Shown: piece after piece, positions 53,443 to 62,739 of the stretch
Layout of the letters: every line of letters starts with the position of its first letter
How positions within the stretch are numbered: the stretch's first letter is position 1
DNA from: Pseudomonadota bacterium
GTDB lineage: Bacteria; Desulfobacterota; Desulfobulbia; Desulfobulbales; JAHJIY01
DNA length: 64,000 nucleotides
Assembly (NCBI GenBank): GCA_018823175.1
Contig: JAHJIY010000062.1
Location: forward strand, 56,010 to 120,009
Direction: 5' to 3'
The notes under the pieces: generated by a model
What the model saw: the letters and a program-made list of their open reading frames with translations, nothing else
What the model was told of the DNA's origin: nothing
Databases searched by the model: none
Position numbers and translations under genes: made by a program

Positions 53443-55362
53443 TTACCTCGAAAAAATTACTGTCTCTGGATAAGTATTAAACAGCAAGTTGAGTCTTCCG
53501 GTCAGATCTTCCGGCATGATTCCTTTACTTATTCCCAAACGATAGAGACTCACCGCTTCAGCAAGACGGCCCTGCCTGATCAGAAAATCGGCGTAGATCA
53601 GGTACGAATTAACATTCAAGTCGGCAAGTTCAAGCAACCTCTGAAAATGTTGTTCAGCCCCGGCCTCATCACCCTCTTGCATCAGAATCAACGCCAGATT
53701 ACCGTGCGCTGGCGAAAAATCCGGCGCCAGATCAATCGACCGTCTGAAGGCAATTGCAGCTTTGATCATATCATTTGCCCGGAGATAAGTATTACCAAGA
53801 TGGTAATACAGCATGGCATCATTGGGCCGCAACGCCAAGGCCTGCCGGTGCATGGCTGAAGCATCCTGGAAGTTGCCGATGTTAGAGAGCGCGGCTCCAA
53901 GGCTACTGTAAATTTCCGCCATATCCTTCTTGGGCCGGAAGATCGGGTAAAGACGAAGAGCTTCCCGCAGATGTACCACAGACTCAGGATATCGTCCCTC
54001 TTCCATTAACGCCTTACCAAGATTCTCCTGGGCTCGGGAGTTTCCGGGACGCTTGGCGACAGTGTCACCCCAGATAGTTACCTTAGTCCGATAGTCAAGG
54101 TTACGAGCGTAGGTCATGCTGCCGAAAAGGGTGACAATGGCAATCAGCACCAGAGCCGGGACAATCCGCACAGCCATGCCGCCTGAATAAACATGGCCGA
54201 CAACCCACCGCCACGCATAATCAAAGGTGAAAACCACCAGAACCACCAACGCCGCCAGCGGCAGATACATTCGCCTTTCGGAAACAATTTCGGTAACGAT
54301 GGGAATAAAGCTGGAAGTCGGGGCCAGAATGGCGAAGAACCAGGCCCCGAGGATCGACCACCAGGACCTTCTGAGAAATCCTAAAACAATGGCGAAACCA
54401 AAACCGGCTAATAACAACAGAGGCAAGATTAGAGCCGCAGAAAACTCCCTGACGATCGGCCAGTCCTGACTGTCGAGGATCAGGGGATTCGGCCAAAAGC
54501 AAAGACGCAGGTAGTGAACGATGACCGTAAGCTGGGTGCGGAAATAATCCAGAACGGACAGACCGGGCGTATTAAAAAGGACAGAATCACCCCTGGGGTT
54601 ATCCATCTGGTAAAAAGCGACCACCAGCCAGGTGGCGGCCAGCCCCAAATAAAATACCCGCCGCTGCCTGAGCGCGGCACCGAAAGAACCGGCTGCGAAC
54701 AGTCGGTCGTATAGCACCACCAAAAGCGGCGCCGAAACCATCACCTCCTTGCTGCCCATGCCAAGGGCACAAACCGCCACCGCTGCCACCATCCAGTTGC
54801 GGGGCCATTCCGCCTTAAAGGCCATGGCCGCAAAAAACATGGTTGCAAGGTAGAACAACCCGACCAGCAGCTCAGTCCGACAAGAAAGGTAATCGACCGC
54901 CTCGCTATTCAGGGGATGAACCAGCCAGAGCAGCGCCACAGCCAGACCATAAGTGTTGGCCTCAGATCCGTGGGTTTCGCTGAACCTGGGCAGCAACAGG
55001 GTGGCGCGGATCAGCCCGAACAGAGCCAGTCCGGCCAGAAGATGGATCAGGTTGTTGACCAGATGATAACCGCGCACATCTAATCCACCAACTGCGTAAT
55101 TGAGGGCAAAGGAAATCGTCGCCACCGGCCGGGCGGAAAGAGGAGTATTGGGGGGGGGCTTCAGCAGAGGTGCTACCGGATAGAGTGAATGAACCCCGGG
55201 ATTGTCAACAATCGCCACGAAATCATCAAAGATGAATTCTCCCTGATAATTATTTGCGTACACCAGCAGACACGTCAGTACCAGCAACAGAAGACAGAGC
55301 CAGATTGGTGGCGCCGGGAAATTCCGGACCTGCGAGAAATCCTCTATCAATTTATTCATCAT
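53443..55362 (-). CDS. TMTC-like membrane glycosyltransferase with TPR repeats (copy 1)
   Basis: This 639-residue paralog of the gene at 51392 has the same layout: GEFIFDDFVAI near the N-terminus, LVHPLNSEAVDYLSCRTELL, about ten membrane helices, then TPR repeats (AMLYYHLGNTYLRANDMIKA-like). It probably uses a polyprenyl-phosphate sugar, which the DPM-like GT2 encoded 65 bp upstream could supply. It lies 125 bp upstream of its paralog. Very similar stretches of the two genes (near 52660-52830 and 54700-54870) suggest a recent duplication or gene conversion. Confidence 0.85.
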   Translation of the reverse strand: MMNKLIEDFSQVRNFPAPPIWLCLLLLVLTCLLVYANNYQGEFIFDDFVAIVDNPGVHSLYPVAPLLKPPPNTPLSARPVATISFALNYAVGGLDVRGYHLVNNLIHLLAGLALFGLIRATLLLPRFSETHGSEANTYGLAVALLWLVHPLNSEAVDYLSCRTELLVGLFYLATMFFAAMAFKAEWPRNWMVAAVAVCALGMGSKEVMVSAPLLVVLYDRLFAAGSFGAALRQRRVFYLGLAATWLVVAFYQMDNPRGDSVLFNTPGLSVLDYFRTQLTVIVHYLRLCFWPNPLILDSQDWPIVREFSAALILPLLLLAGFGFAIVLGFLRRSWWSILGAWFFAILAPTSSFIPIVTEIVSERRMYLPLAALVVLVVFTFDYAWRWVVGHVYSGGMAVRIVPALVLIAIVTLFGSMTYARNLDYRTKVTIWGDTVAKRPGNSRAQENLGKALMEEGRYPESVVHLREALRLYPIFRPKKDMAEIYSSLGAALSNIGNFQDASAMHRQALALRPNDAMLYYHLGNTYLRANDMIKAAIAFRRSIDLAPDFSPAHGNLALILMQEGDEAGAEQHFQRLLELADLNVNSYLIYADFLIRQGRLAEAVSLYRLGISKGIMPEDLTGRLNLLFNTYPETVIFSR

Positions 55363-55427
55363 TCACCATTGATACGATCAGCTTAGTCCGACAGCAGCAT
55401 CCCCGGCCCGATGACTTCCGGCTCATT

Positions 55428-56216
55428 CTAGCCGAGAAGATATTTTTTATAGCCCCTCCGCGCCGGAGTGCAAAGATAAAAAATAAGAACAAACACCTCA
55501 AAAGCCGCCCAAATAAATTTCTTTCCCTTCAACTTTGAACCTTTCACATCGGACCATTCAACCAAGGGGTACTCTATCCATCTGGTACTTATCTGGACAG
55601 GAGACGAACCGCTAAACAACAAAAACCTGGCGAACATTTCAACATCAAAGACCCATTTAACCAGGAAGGGCTTTCCAAAAACATTCTTTAACATATTGGA
55701 ATTTTTAAATATTTTGGCTCCGCATTGGCTGTCGTAAATGCTTATCCTGAGAATCAACACGGAAACGCAGGTCGCAAACACCCTGCCCAAATAATGCCTC
55801 AAGGCCCTACGTTCGATCACTCGCCCAAGGAGTCGTACTCTTGCCCCGATTACCATTTCCAAATCGGTAGAATCAAGTATACGGCAAAAATCCCGGATAG
55901 CGTCAAGCGGCGTTGCCAGATCGGCATCCCAGTAGCCAATATTATCAAAGGAGCCAGCAAGGCTTGCCATTATCCCTCGTCGCACCGCCTCGGCCTTACC
56001 CAAGTTATCCTCAAGGCTCAGGACCTCACATTGGGTCGGATACAACGCGATTACGCCATTGATAATATTTAATGTGTCATCGGTACTGCCATCATCCACA
56101 AAGAGAAAAGAAAGATTTTGCTCGTTTGCCAAAGAACCAAGGAAGAACTCCGGCTTGAGCCGCATTGATTCATTATAGCAAGGGACTATTATCCGCGTTT
56201 TTCGCAAAGTGCCCAA
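55428..56216 (-). CDS. Glycosyltransferase family 2 (polyprenyl-phosphate sugar synthase-like)
   Basis: This 262-residue protein starts RIIVPCYNESMRLKPEFFL, with VDDGSTDDTLNI and the metal motif YWDADLATP. It lies in the DPM/GtrB-type group and has one hydrophobic segment near the C-terminus (FEVFVLIFYLC). An alternative start is needed: the first ATG would remove the essential N-terminal GT-A strand, so a TTG at 56216 (or 56207) is used. This start lies 28 bp inside the upstream methyltransferase gene, indicating coupling. It would supply lipid-linked sugar to the membrane glycosyltransferases of the cluster. Confidence 0.85.
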   Translation of the reverse strand: MGTLRKTRIIVPCYNESMRLKPEFFLGSLANEQNLSFLFVDDGSTDDTLNIINGVIALYPTQCEVLSLEDNLGKAEAVRRGIMASLAGSFDNIGYWDADLATPLDAIRDFCRILDSTDLEMVIGARVRLLGRVIERRALRHYLGRVFATCVSVLILRISIYDSQCGAKIFKNSNMLKNVFGKPFLVKWVFDVEMFARFLLFSGSSPVQISTRWIEYPLVEWSDVKGSKLKGKKFIWAAFEVFVLIFYLCTPARRGYKKYLLG

Positions 56217-56926
56217 CCTGTAAGACCCGGTAGTTTTAACCCCAACCGAGCGGCTGAAATTAATAGCCGATTGTCCATATTCAGAAGAATCTCAACCAAA
56301 CTCGTCCATGCCATTCCGTAGCTCCATTGCCCAATCCCGTCCGCCCCTCTATTTAAGCCAAAGAGTTTATAAATAATCAGCTTTGGAATGAGCAGCGACA
56401 TGAAAAGGTGTCCGGAGGCGATGACTTTAAGCCCGGCCGCTCCAGCCAATTCCTCAAGCCCTCTTAAACGGTAACGCCGATGGTGGCCGAGAAAGGCATC
56501 ATGGCAACTGTACAGTGGCTGAAAAGCTGGAACCGTAATCAATACCCGCCCCCCGTTTTCAACGTATCTCTCAACCAGCACCGTCAAGAAACTCCGATCA
56601 TCCTCCTGATGCTCAATAACATCCAGAAGCAAAATCAGGTTAAACGCTTCTTTAGGCGGAAATTCCTTAAGATACCTAATCCCGCCGGAAAGACCTTCGA
56701 GCGCCAGGATTATTTGGTCGGTCAGGTGGATATCGACCGCCGTTATCTCTTTTTTCTTAAGTCGACTGCAAAACCGTCTGGCGACAAAACCGTCCCCGCA
56801 ACCCACATCAAGAACCTTTATCCCCTCAAAGAAATAGGGTCTAACAATCATTTGCAGAGCTTTTAACCGGGCTGTCTCCCAGGGATGCCTCTGGGGTGAA
56901 ATACTTCTTAACTCACGGAGGTCCAT
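56189..56926 (-). CDS. Class I SAM-dependent methyltransferase
   Basis: This 245-residue protein has motif I KVLDVGCGDGFVARRF near residue 37, an acidic EITAVDIHLTD and NLILLLDVIEHQEDD as motif IV, then ITVPAFQPLYSCHDAFLGHH, which is typical of methyltransferases in glycan and lipid-sugar clusters. It ends with a hydrophobic region (LLIPKLIIYKLFGL). The substrate is probably a sugar or lipid intermediate of this glycosylation locus. It overlaps the GT2 gene by 28 bp and begins 8 bp after the GT39-like stop. Confidence 0.87.
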   Translation of the reverse strand: MDLRELRSISPQRHPWETARLKALQMIVRPYFFEGIKVLDVGCGDGFVARRFCSRLKKKEITAVDIHLTDQIILALEGLSGGIRYLKEFPPKEAFNLILLLDVIEHQEDDRSFLTVLVERYVENGGRVLITVPAFQPLYSCHDAFLGHHRRYRLRGLEELAGAAGLKVIASGHLFMSLLIPKLIIYKLFGLNRGADGIGQWSYGMAWTSLVEILLNMDNRLLISAARLGLKLPGLTGWALCEKRG

Positions 56927-56934
56927 TCGGTTCT

Positions 56935-58743
56935 CTATACTTTCTTTGAAGGCGGCATCAGCCTCCAGATATATCTGCCCTTCTCTTTGAGATCGGCATA
57001 TTTAAACCTATTTGAGTGAATTACCTTCACCTTTCCACCTTTCTGCCCTGGGGGAGGGACTTCGATCAGTACGATACCGCCGGCAATAATCCGCCAAGGC
57101 CGATAATCTTCAAGGAGGGGAATCTTTATGCCGCTAAGTCGAGATGTATCCCGGTTGCGAATGTACAGATTCGACGACATGGCATAATAACCTGGAGAGG
57201 GTGGTGTCTCTGAAAACGGATTAACCATCTGCCATTTCCCAGAGGCGCCGCCCAGAAAATATTCCCCCATGCCGTAGGGGGTGACGTACAAGGGATAGAG
57301 TTGTTCTTCCTTCTGTATCCTTGCTACCTCCAGCCAGCCCTGGCCCCAATCAGTATTCGAATCATCCAAACACTCAATAAAATCATGATCTGAGGCCACC
57401 AGCGCATTGCTATAGGAGATATAAAATGGATAGGCCCTTAATCCTCCATAAACGTAAACAGCCAAGGCAAAAACAACCAGTAGCGCAACTCCAGCTGCTG
57501 ATTTTTTAAGAGGTTTTTTTAACCAGTAGCTCGTCATCCCGACCAGGACAAAACCGTAGGGATAGATGCCGAGCACGTAACGATGCCCCATGTTCATCGC
57601 CTTCATCGACATGACCACAAGCAACAGCAACGGCGGCATAATGAGCACAAGCTTGGTCATGACCGAAAGGCTTTTGCGCCAGCAGAGCCAGTAGGCAGCC
57701 AAGGCCGGCACCGATAAGACCCACAGCGACAAAGGGGTTTTTAGTGCGATAGTGACCAGGAAATAATTCCAGAACCGGGGGGCATAATGCTCCAACAGAA
57801 AGTACTGATATCCTTCTGAAATATTTGAATAGAGGAGCCGATAGCTTTTCCAATACTGGACAAATGGATCAGTAAAAAGATAGCCGCTCCAAAGAACAAT
57901 CGCGGAAGTCGCCAGGACAATTACAATCGCCAGGCAGACATGATAAAAACGCTGACCTGGAGAACCGGCACCAAAAGGGTTATGCCGGTTTGAAGGCTGA
58001 TCATTACCAGCAAGTTTGAAGCCGCAAATGACCGCAACCATTGTGACCAACAACGGCAACAACAACAAATTTGAATACTTGCAGGCCAACCCTAAACCCA
58101 GCATCAACCCCACCGCCATTAATTTCCAAATCGAGGGCCGCTGAAAATACCACCACAAAGCTACGGTGGTTCCAAAATAAAAGGTCGCCATGGCCATATC
58201 CGTGGTAATCAGCCCCGCATGGGCCAAAATATCTGGATTAAAAACCACAACCAACAAGGAAATCATCCCGCCCGCAACCCCAAAGAGCCTCCTTGACATG
58301 AAATATATGCACAGGGCCATGATTAGAACAAATATCGACACGGCGCGGCGCGCCGCCTCGAGATTTCCCCTGAACTGAGGCCGGTTTTCCATGTGCAGCA
58401 GGGTTTCGGCAAATAACCACTGGTTGGGGGCAATAGCATCCCAGTCAGGAGCTGAGAGGAAGATCGGCCAGCTTTGCTGGGTTGCAAGACCTTTGATCAA
58501 CAGCGGCAAAGCGCCGACCAGTTTAACCAACGGGGGATGTTCTTGATTCAAACGAAAGTCACGGCTTATCCAATATGAATAGCCGGAAGCCAGATGCGTT
58601 CCCTCATCAGCAAGCATATTTATTCTTGTCGAACTGCTCCAGACTTGTAAAAGCAATAGAGCCAGCAGACCGACTACCAATAGAGACTCAGCATATTTAG
58701 CGGCAATTGCTCCATGAATTAATTGCCTCATGCTGGTTCCCAT
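56935..58743 (-). CDS. GT39-like membrane glycosyltransferase (PMT/ArnT group)
   Basis: This 602-residue integral membrane protein has 10-12 helices. The first periplasmic loop carries the acidic motif LADEGTHLASGYSY, the usual catalytic DE site of GT-C transferases, and RLNQEHPPLVKLVGALPLL, typical of the GT39/PMT-2 family. The C-terminal periplasmic domain contains DDSNTDWGQGWLEV, found in many bacterial members that modify proteins or glycans with lipid-linked sugars. The start at ATG 58743 fits the membrane topology; ATG 58731 is an alternative. Confidence 0.88.
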   Translation of the reverse strand: MGTSMRQLIHGAIAAKYAESLLVVGLLALLLLQVWSSSTRINMLADEGTHLASGYSYWISRDFRLNQEHPPLVKLVGALPLLIKGLATQQSWPIFLSAPDWDAIAPNQWLFAETLLHMENRPQFRGNLEAARRAVSIFVLIMALCIYFMSRRLFGVAGGMISLLVVVFNPDILAHAGLITTDMAMATFYFGTTVALWWYFQRPSIWKLMAVGLMLGLGLACKYSNLLLLPLLVTMVAVICGFKLAGNDQPSNRHNPFGAGSPGQRFYHVCLAIVIVLATSAIVLWSGYLFTDPFVQYWKSYRLLYSNISEGYQYFLLEHYAPRFWNYFLVTIALKTPLSLWVLSVPALAAYWLCWRKSLSVMTKLVLIMPPLLLLVVMSMKAMNMGHRYVLGIYPYGFVLVGMTSYWLKKPLKKSAAGVALLVVFALAVYVYGGLRAYPFYISYSNALVASDHDFIECLDDSNTDWGQGWLEVARIQKEEQLYPLYVTPYGMGEYFLGGASGKWQMVNPFSETPPSPGYYAMSSNLYIRNRDTSRLSGIKIPLLEDYRPWRIIAGGIVLIEVPPPGQKGGKVKVIHSNRFKYADLKEKGRYIWRLMPPSKKV

Positions 58744-58855
58744 CTATAATATAACCGTAACAAATCACATGATCTAATCTTATACACACTCAAAGTTCGA
58801 TGAACTCAATATTCATCAGTTTTGTCCGGGAAGTAATTAAATCGGTTATATTTCC

Positions 58856-58940
58856 CTCACTCCGACCTTCTTACTGTAGGGATGGGAGCCTTCCCTCTAA
58901 CCTCAACCTTCCGGACGATGTTGACCGAAGGTCGAGTGAG
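58856..58940. repeat. Long imperfect inverted repeat upstream of the GT39-like gene
   Basis: CTCACTCCGACCTTC (58856-58870) pairs with GAAGGTCGAGTGAG (58927-58940) with one bulged base around a 56-base loop. It lies in the 387-bp gap between two minus-strand genes, where no coding sequence is visible. Confidence 0.6.
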
Positions 58941-59130
58941 AGAATCAGACAATCAATTTACTTACATTAATTAATTATCCAAAAGTCTAACCATTCAATC
59001 TTGTTTTCTATCATTCTTCACCTTGAAACGCTACAAAATACGCTCATGCGAATGATACCTTTCAGGAGTAAAGATATCAACCCGGTCGCGGATCCAGAAC
59101 CATCACGCAGCAGAGAGCAAAACAATTCAA

Positions 59131-60741
59131 TCAAAGAATATATTGGCCAGGTATAACCGAGAGTCGCAGTTTTCTGGCAATTATCTCCGTTACAAAGACC
59201 ACGGCGACAATATCAGAATAGACCGGGACCCAACCAGGGATTTTCGCTAACCCGATAATTTCTTGAAGGGAACCTCTTTTATCGAGAATGACCAGCGGAG
59301 GGGTACCGCTTTCATCTAACACCCCGATTACCCAGTTCGGATCACTCAATGCCATGCGATCCATGGCGTAATTGTGTCTCTCAAAGGCCTGCCTGGTGTT
59401 GACCTCCAGCCGACCATCCATAAACACCTTGTATTCAGGACCGTTATGAAATTCATAAACGGCGGCTTGATCCCATGGGATAAAGGCCCGCTTCGGCAAG
59501 CCTTCGCGACCGGCAAAAATACTGGCTCCGTGGAGAAAGAAATCCGGCCTTTCACCCAGACCGATATTCATCTGTGCGAATGCAAAGAAAGCGGAATGAC
59601 CGCTAAATAAAAGAAAACATACCACCCCAAGCAACAATACCGGAATATTTTGGGCCCAGGAAATTTTACTGATCATTACCTGATAGATCCGGGGGCGACT
59701 TACTCCCATATCCCGATCAAAGGCCAGCCAGTCGCCGAAATTCCAGCAGGTAACAATCCCGGCCACCACGGCAAATACCCCGATATTTCGCCAGGCCAAC
59801 AAAGCTAGGTGAGTGAAGGCGACAAAGAGGACGATCCGGAAAACATCAATCCTCCTGGCTTTCCACAACAGGATAAAACTCAGACAGGCTAAACAAAAAA
59901 GGATGATTTCAGAAAACAACGGGATGTCAAAGAGACCATAGACTTTGATGCAATCAAAAAAAGGCAGGAACTCTCCCACCTGATAAGAGTAAAAGTCTCC
60001 CTCCGTAGAAAATCTGCTGTAGAGAACCAGAGGGAATATCGCCCCTTTCTCCAGGTATGGGCTGCAGAAACTGGCCCCGACTACCGCCAGTGTCAACCAA
60101 CAGAGGGTCTGTAGGCTGAATTGCGAAGGTTTCCTGATTCCTGGCAACAATTTTCCAGTTGCCAAACTGATCAAGAAAGCTGCGTAAACAACCAGTCCGA
60201 GAACAAATAACCCGTGACAATTGACCCAAATCACCTGAATGAGCGGCAGAACCCAGATAGCCCTTGGGTTCTCTGGGATGCGGAACTTAAGTACATACAA
60301 CCAGGTGGCCAACAAGATAAAGGAAAGAAGTTCTGGACGCAAGCTCCCCCGGCTGTCCAAACAAAGGGTAACCATGAACAAGACCGAGACTTTGAGCCAG
60401 ACCGGTAACTGGCGTCCCGTAGCTATCCAGCAGATCAACACCCCGGCTGCAAGCAGAACGGCTTTTGCCAGGACCAGCAAATTTATCCCACCGCAATTAT
60501 AAAGGAAAGTGACCAGGACTTGAAATAGCCAATGCAGATCGATCCATGGTTCATTTGCCGAACCGTAGGTGAACTGGTCCACAAAAGGAAGTGCACCCTT
60601 TTCCAGAATCAACTGACCGGCTCCAAGGTGCCACCAGATATCCCAGTCCCAAATCGGGGTGCATCCAAGCCCAAAGGCCACTGCTACCAGGAGCAGCATT
60701 GGCAAATAGTGGTCTTGCAGAGAGGAAATTGTCTTATTCAT
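59131..60741 (-). CDS. Large multi-spanning membrane protein of the glycosylation cluster
   Basis: This 536-residue protein has about ten hydrophobic helices and a C-terminal periplasmic domain of about 130 residues. The first loop contains WDWDIWWHLGAGQLILEKGA and DLHWLFQVL, a pattern seen in bacterial GT-C-like membrane proteins of unknown specificity; a catalytic role is possible but I cannot name the family. The C-terminal part (FIPWDQAAVYEFHNGPEYKV, FMDGRLEVNTRQAFERHNY) is conserved-looking and soluble. ATG 60741 is preferred to a TTG 18 bases upstream. It is the first minus-strand gene of the group. Confidence 0.75.
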   Translation of the reverse strand: MNKTISSLQDHYLPMLLLVAVAFGLGCTPIWDWDIWWHLGAGQLILEKGALPFVDQFTYGSANEPWIDLHWLFQVLVTFLYNCGGINLLVLAKAVLLAAGVLICWIATGRQLPVWLKVSVLFMVTLCLDSRGSLRPELLSFILLATWLYVLKFRIPENPRAIWVLPLIQVIWVNCHGLFVLGLVVYAAFLISLATGKLLPGIRKPSQFSLQTLCWLTLAVVGASFCSPYLEKGAIFPLVLYSRFSTEGDFYSYQVGEFLPFFDCIKVYGLFDIPLFSEIILFCLACLSFILLWKARRIDVFRIVLFVAFTHLALLAWRNIGVFAVVAGIVTCWNFGDWLAFDRDMGVSRPRIYQVMISKISWAQNIPVLLLGVVCFLLFSGHSAFFAFAQMNIGLGERPDFFLHGASIFAGREGLPKRAFIPWDQAAVYEFHNGPEYKVFMDGRLEVNTRQAFERHNYAMDRMALSDPNWVIGVLDESGTPPLVILDKRGSLQEIIGLAKIPGWVPVYSDIVAVVFVTEIIARKLRLSVIPGQYIL

Positions 60742-61086
60742 TGTATGCTTAAAGGGCAAAAGGACGTTCTTGACTTAGTGATTTAAAAGTCCTTGCAGTT
60801 GTAATTCCAATATTTAACGTTGTTTAAGTAACTTTCCATTCCTCAACCCTTTTACAAAGATTCCAAAAAAAGATCTGCATAGGATTATTTCAAGGATTGA
60901 GTAACTTTCAGAAGATCCAAGACCACCTGGTAGCGAAAAATTATCAAGCCAGGAAAAATATCGACTCAGACAGGGGGTCTATACATAATACTATACTCGA
61001 CCCACGAAAATGAACATACGATCTGGATCGTCAAGATAGCCCATCGCCGAAAAGTTTATCGATTATAGGATACAACTTATAGCAGG
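60742..61086. other. Intergenic region with no recognised feature
   Basis: AT-rich DNA between two minus-strand genes. I see no gene, repeat, clear promoter or terminator. It marks the change from the glycosylation cluster to the toxin-antitoxin zone. Confidence 0.6.
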
Positions 61087-61488
61087 CTAGTTTCCGTTGA
61101 TCTCAACAGAGCATTTAATGGCTATTTGTCTGAGTTTCTTATCAAGGGTTAAAAGAATAGCATTATTCCTTCTGGCGGTTACAAGATAAAGCATGTCGTA
61201 AACAGGATGATCCAAGGTACAACTTAACTTGAATGCCTCACGGAATAAATCATATTCATTGATATAGTCATCCGGTAATGCAAGTGCCTGTTCAAGAGCC
61301 TTTTCACATAATTGAAATGGTAGATCTGCAAATTTCTGGTATTTCCAAACCGTATTTGCAACTTCAGAGATAAATAGAGTCGGAGCTATGACCCAGTCTG
61401 CTTCAACGAGTTGTTTTGATAATTTTTCAGCAGAATCACGATGCAAAACAACCTCAATAGCTGCACTGGCATCTAAAACAACTATCAT
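61087..61488 (-). CDS. VapC-type PIN-domain ribonuclease toxin
   Basis: This 133-residue PIN protein carries the metal-binding acidic residues: Asp in VVLDASAAIE, Glu in ISEVANTVW, Asp in HPVYDMLYL and Asp in LLTLDKKL. All four are present, so the nuclease may be active against tRNA or rRNA. It overlaps the antitoxin gene by 4 bp (ATGA), the standard arrangement. It is complete, unlike the two other vapC-like sequences at 61834 and 63777, and belongs to a different PIN subgroup from them. Confidence 0.9.
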   Translation of the reverse strand: MIVVLDASAAIEVVLHRDSAEKLSKQLVEADWVIAPTLFISEVANTVWKYQKFADLPFQLCEKALEQALALPDDYINEYDLFREAFKLSCTLDHPVYDMLYLVTARRNNAILLTLDKKLRQIAIKCSVEINGN

Positions 61489-61733
61489 CTCTCACGATCC
61501 TCACGCAGCAAATCGACAGGGACAAGGTCTAGGGCTAGCTGGTCAAGAGGAGGATTGGTCGTAATTTGCTTCAGCAATTCCATTCGCCGATTTTTAAGAG
61601 ATAGTGAAACATCCAACCCTTTAGCTAAAGTTACTACTGCTTCCTGAGCGAGACTGCGATGCTCTTTCTTTGCCTTCTCCTGCAATAAACTATATATATT
61701 TTCCGGCAATTCACGAACCTGCAATGATGGCAT
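61485..61733 (-). CDS. FitA/ribbon-helix-helix antitoxin paired with the VapC toxin
   Basis: This 82-residue protein starts MPSLQVRELPENIYSLLQEK, continuing with AKKEHRSLAQEAVVTLAKGL, the FitA/RHH pattern of antitoxins that bind DNA and neutralise PIN toxins. The ATG at 61733 is supported by AGGAGG seven bases upstream; the in-frame extension to 61751 would start before that ribosome site. It is followed by its toxin gene with a 4-bp overlap. Autoregulation is expected for the family, but no convincing operator is visible. Confidence 0.87.
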   Translation of the reverse strand: MPSLQVRELPENIYSLLQEKAKKEHRSLAQEAVVTLAKGLDVSLSLKNRRMELLKQITTNPPLDQLALDLVPVDLLREDRER

Positions 61734-61833
61734 TATTAGCCTCCTATTCAAAGATGTCCTTGCTCAAATAATCACAAATAACTAATAATGCATTTTTCAT
61801 CACTTTGCAAGCAGGGAGCAAAGGGGACATCCC

Positions 61834-62102
61834 ATGTTAAACTTAAACAAAATAAGCTCAGGCTGGCGGGCCTATTTTACTGAAAGTCCTAATGCCGATC
61901 ATTTTGCTGTCCCAGTCAAGACACCGATAAATTAATCGTCCCGACTATAACTATTTTTGAAATGTTCAAGGTGGTTTTGAGAGGGAACGCGAAGAAAACC
62001 AGGCATTGCAAGCTATTGCTCTCATGAAACAAGAAACGGAAGTTGATTTGACCAGCAATATTGCAATCCAGGCGGCCAAAACCAGCTTCAAACCAAAAAT
62101 CC
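61834..62102 (+). pseudogene. Decayed vapC (PIN-domain) gene with frameshifts
   Basis: Fragments of one PIN protein are spread over different frames: SSGWRAYFTESPNADHFAVP (61852-61911) with VK after it, then DTDKLIVPTITIFEMFKVVL after a frameshift near 61918, then ENQALQAIALMKQETEVDLT followed by SNIAIQAAKTSFKPKI after another near 61980. At least two frameshifts are needed to join them. The catalytic C-terminal half is missing where the IS1595-type remnant begins at 62103. No antitoxin is recognisable upstream. Confidence 0.8.
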
Positions 62103-62304
62103 GGGGCTGTCCTATACAACTCAGCCCATGTGCTTATTAACTAGCTGTTTTAATTGAAGTAATTGCTTCTTTGGGTTAGAGTTGTTAAATCGCCACTCAC
62201 ATTCTTTTAAATATAGGTAAAAATGGTCCTTTGGAACCCCGTTATATTTTCGTATGTGACGCCTGGTGCCATCCAAAATAATTTTCATTATCTAGAACAG
62301 CCCC
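62103..62304 (-). mobile_element. Internally deleted IS1595-family (ISXO2-like) remnant
   Basis: The ends are inverted repeats GGGGCTGTCCTATACAA (62103-62119) and, from the other end, GGGGCTGTTCTAGATAA (14 of 17 match). Inside, the minus strand (62288-62121) encodes the C-terminal end of an IS1595-type transposase: RRHIRKYNGVPKDHFYLYLK then ECEWRFNNSNPKKQLLQLK. The rest of the transposase is gone, leaving about 200 bp. The remnant truncates the vapC pseudogene. No clear target duplication flanks it. Confidence 0.75.
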
Positions 62305-62414
62305 TTCTTTTGTAGTTAAAGGGCTTGTTTTATCCTGTCATTGCGACATGCAACAAGTAAACAGAGCAAGTGACTGATACAAAAGGGGGCTTCCATCTAT
62401 TCCGAGAAAAGTGG

Positions 62415-62443
62415 TTGACAACACTTATTACAACACTTAAAAT
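62415..62443 (+). promoter_or_regulatory. Promoter of the Phd/RelE-type TA pair
   Basis: TTGACA (62415-62420) and TAAAAT (62438-62443) are separated by exactly 17 bases, 33 bp before the antitoxin ATG. AAGGAG lies seven bases before that ATG. Confidence 0.7.
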
Positions 62444-62475
62444 AGCACTATAGATAAACTACAAGGAGTACAGTA

Positions 62476-62739
62476 ATGAACACTATAACTGCCAATGACC
62501 TAAAAACCAAAGGTGTCGTAACAATTGGCGAGCATCTCGCTAAAGATCATGAGGCCATGATAACCGTTAGAGGCAAAAATCGGTTTGTAGTAATGGATAT
62601 CGACCATTATAACTACCTCCGGGATTGCGAACTTGAAGCAGCGATCCTTGAAGCTAAAAACGATCTTCAATCAGGAAACTATATCGTTGAGAGTATAGAA
62701 AAACATATTGAGCGCCTCCGGAATGAAGAAGAAATTTAA
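62476..62739 (+). CDS. Phd/YefM-family antitoxin
   Basis: This 87-residue protein has the Phd/YefM N-terminal fold (ITANDLKTKGVVTIGEHLAK, RGKNRFVVMDIDHYNYLRDC) that binds operator DNA, followed by a charged C-terminal helix to wrap the toxin. It overlaps the toxin gene by 17 bp. A strong consensus promoter lies directly upstream, beyond the IS1595 remnant, so the pair is likely expressed. Confidence 0.87.
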   Translation: MNTITANDLKTKGVVTIGEHLAKDHEAMITVRGKNRFVVMDIDHYNYLRDCELEAAILEAKNDLQSGNYIVESIEKHIERLRNEEEI

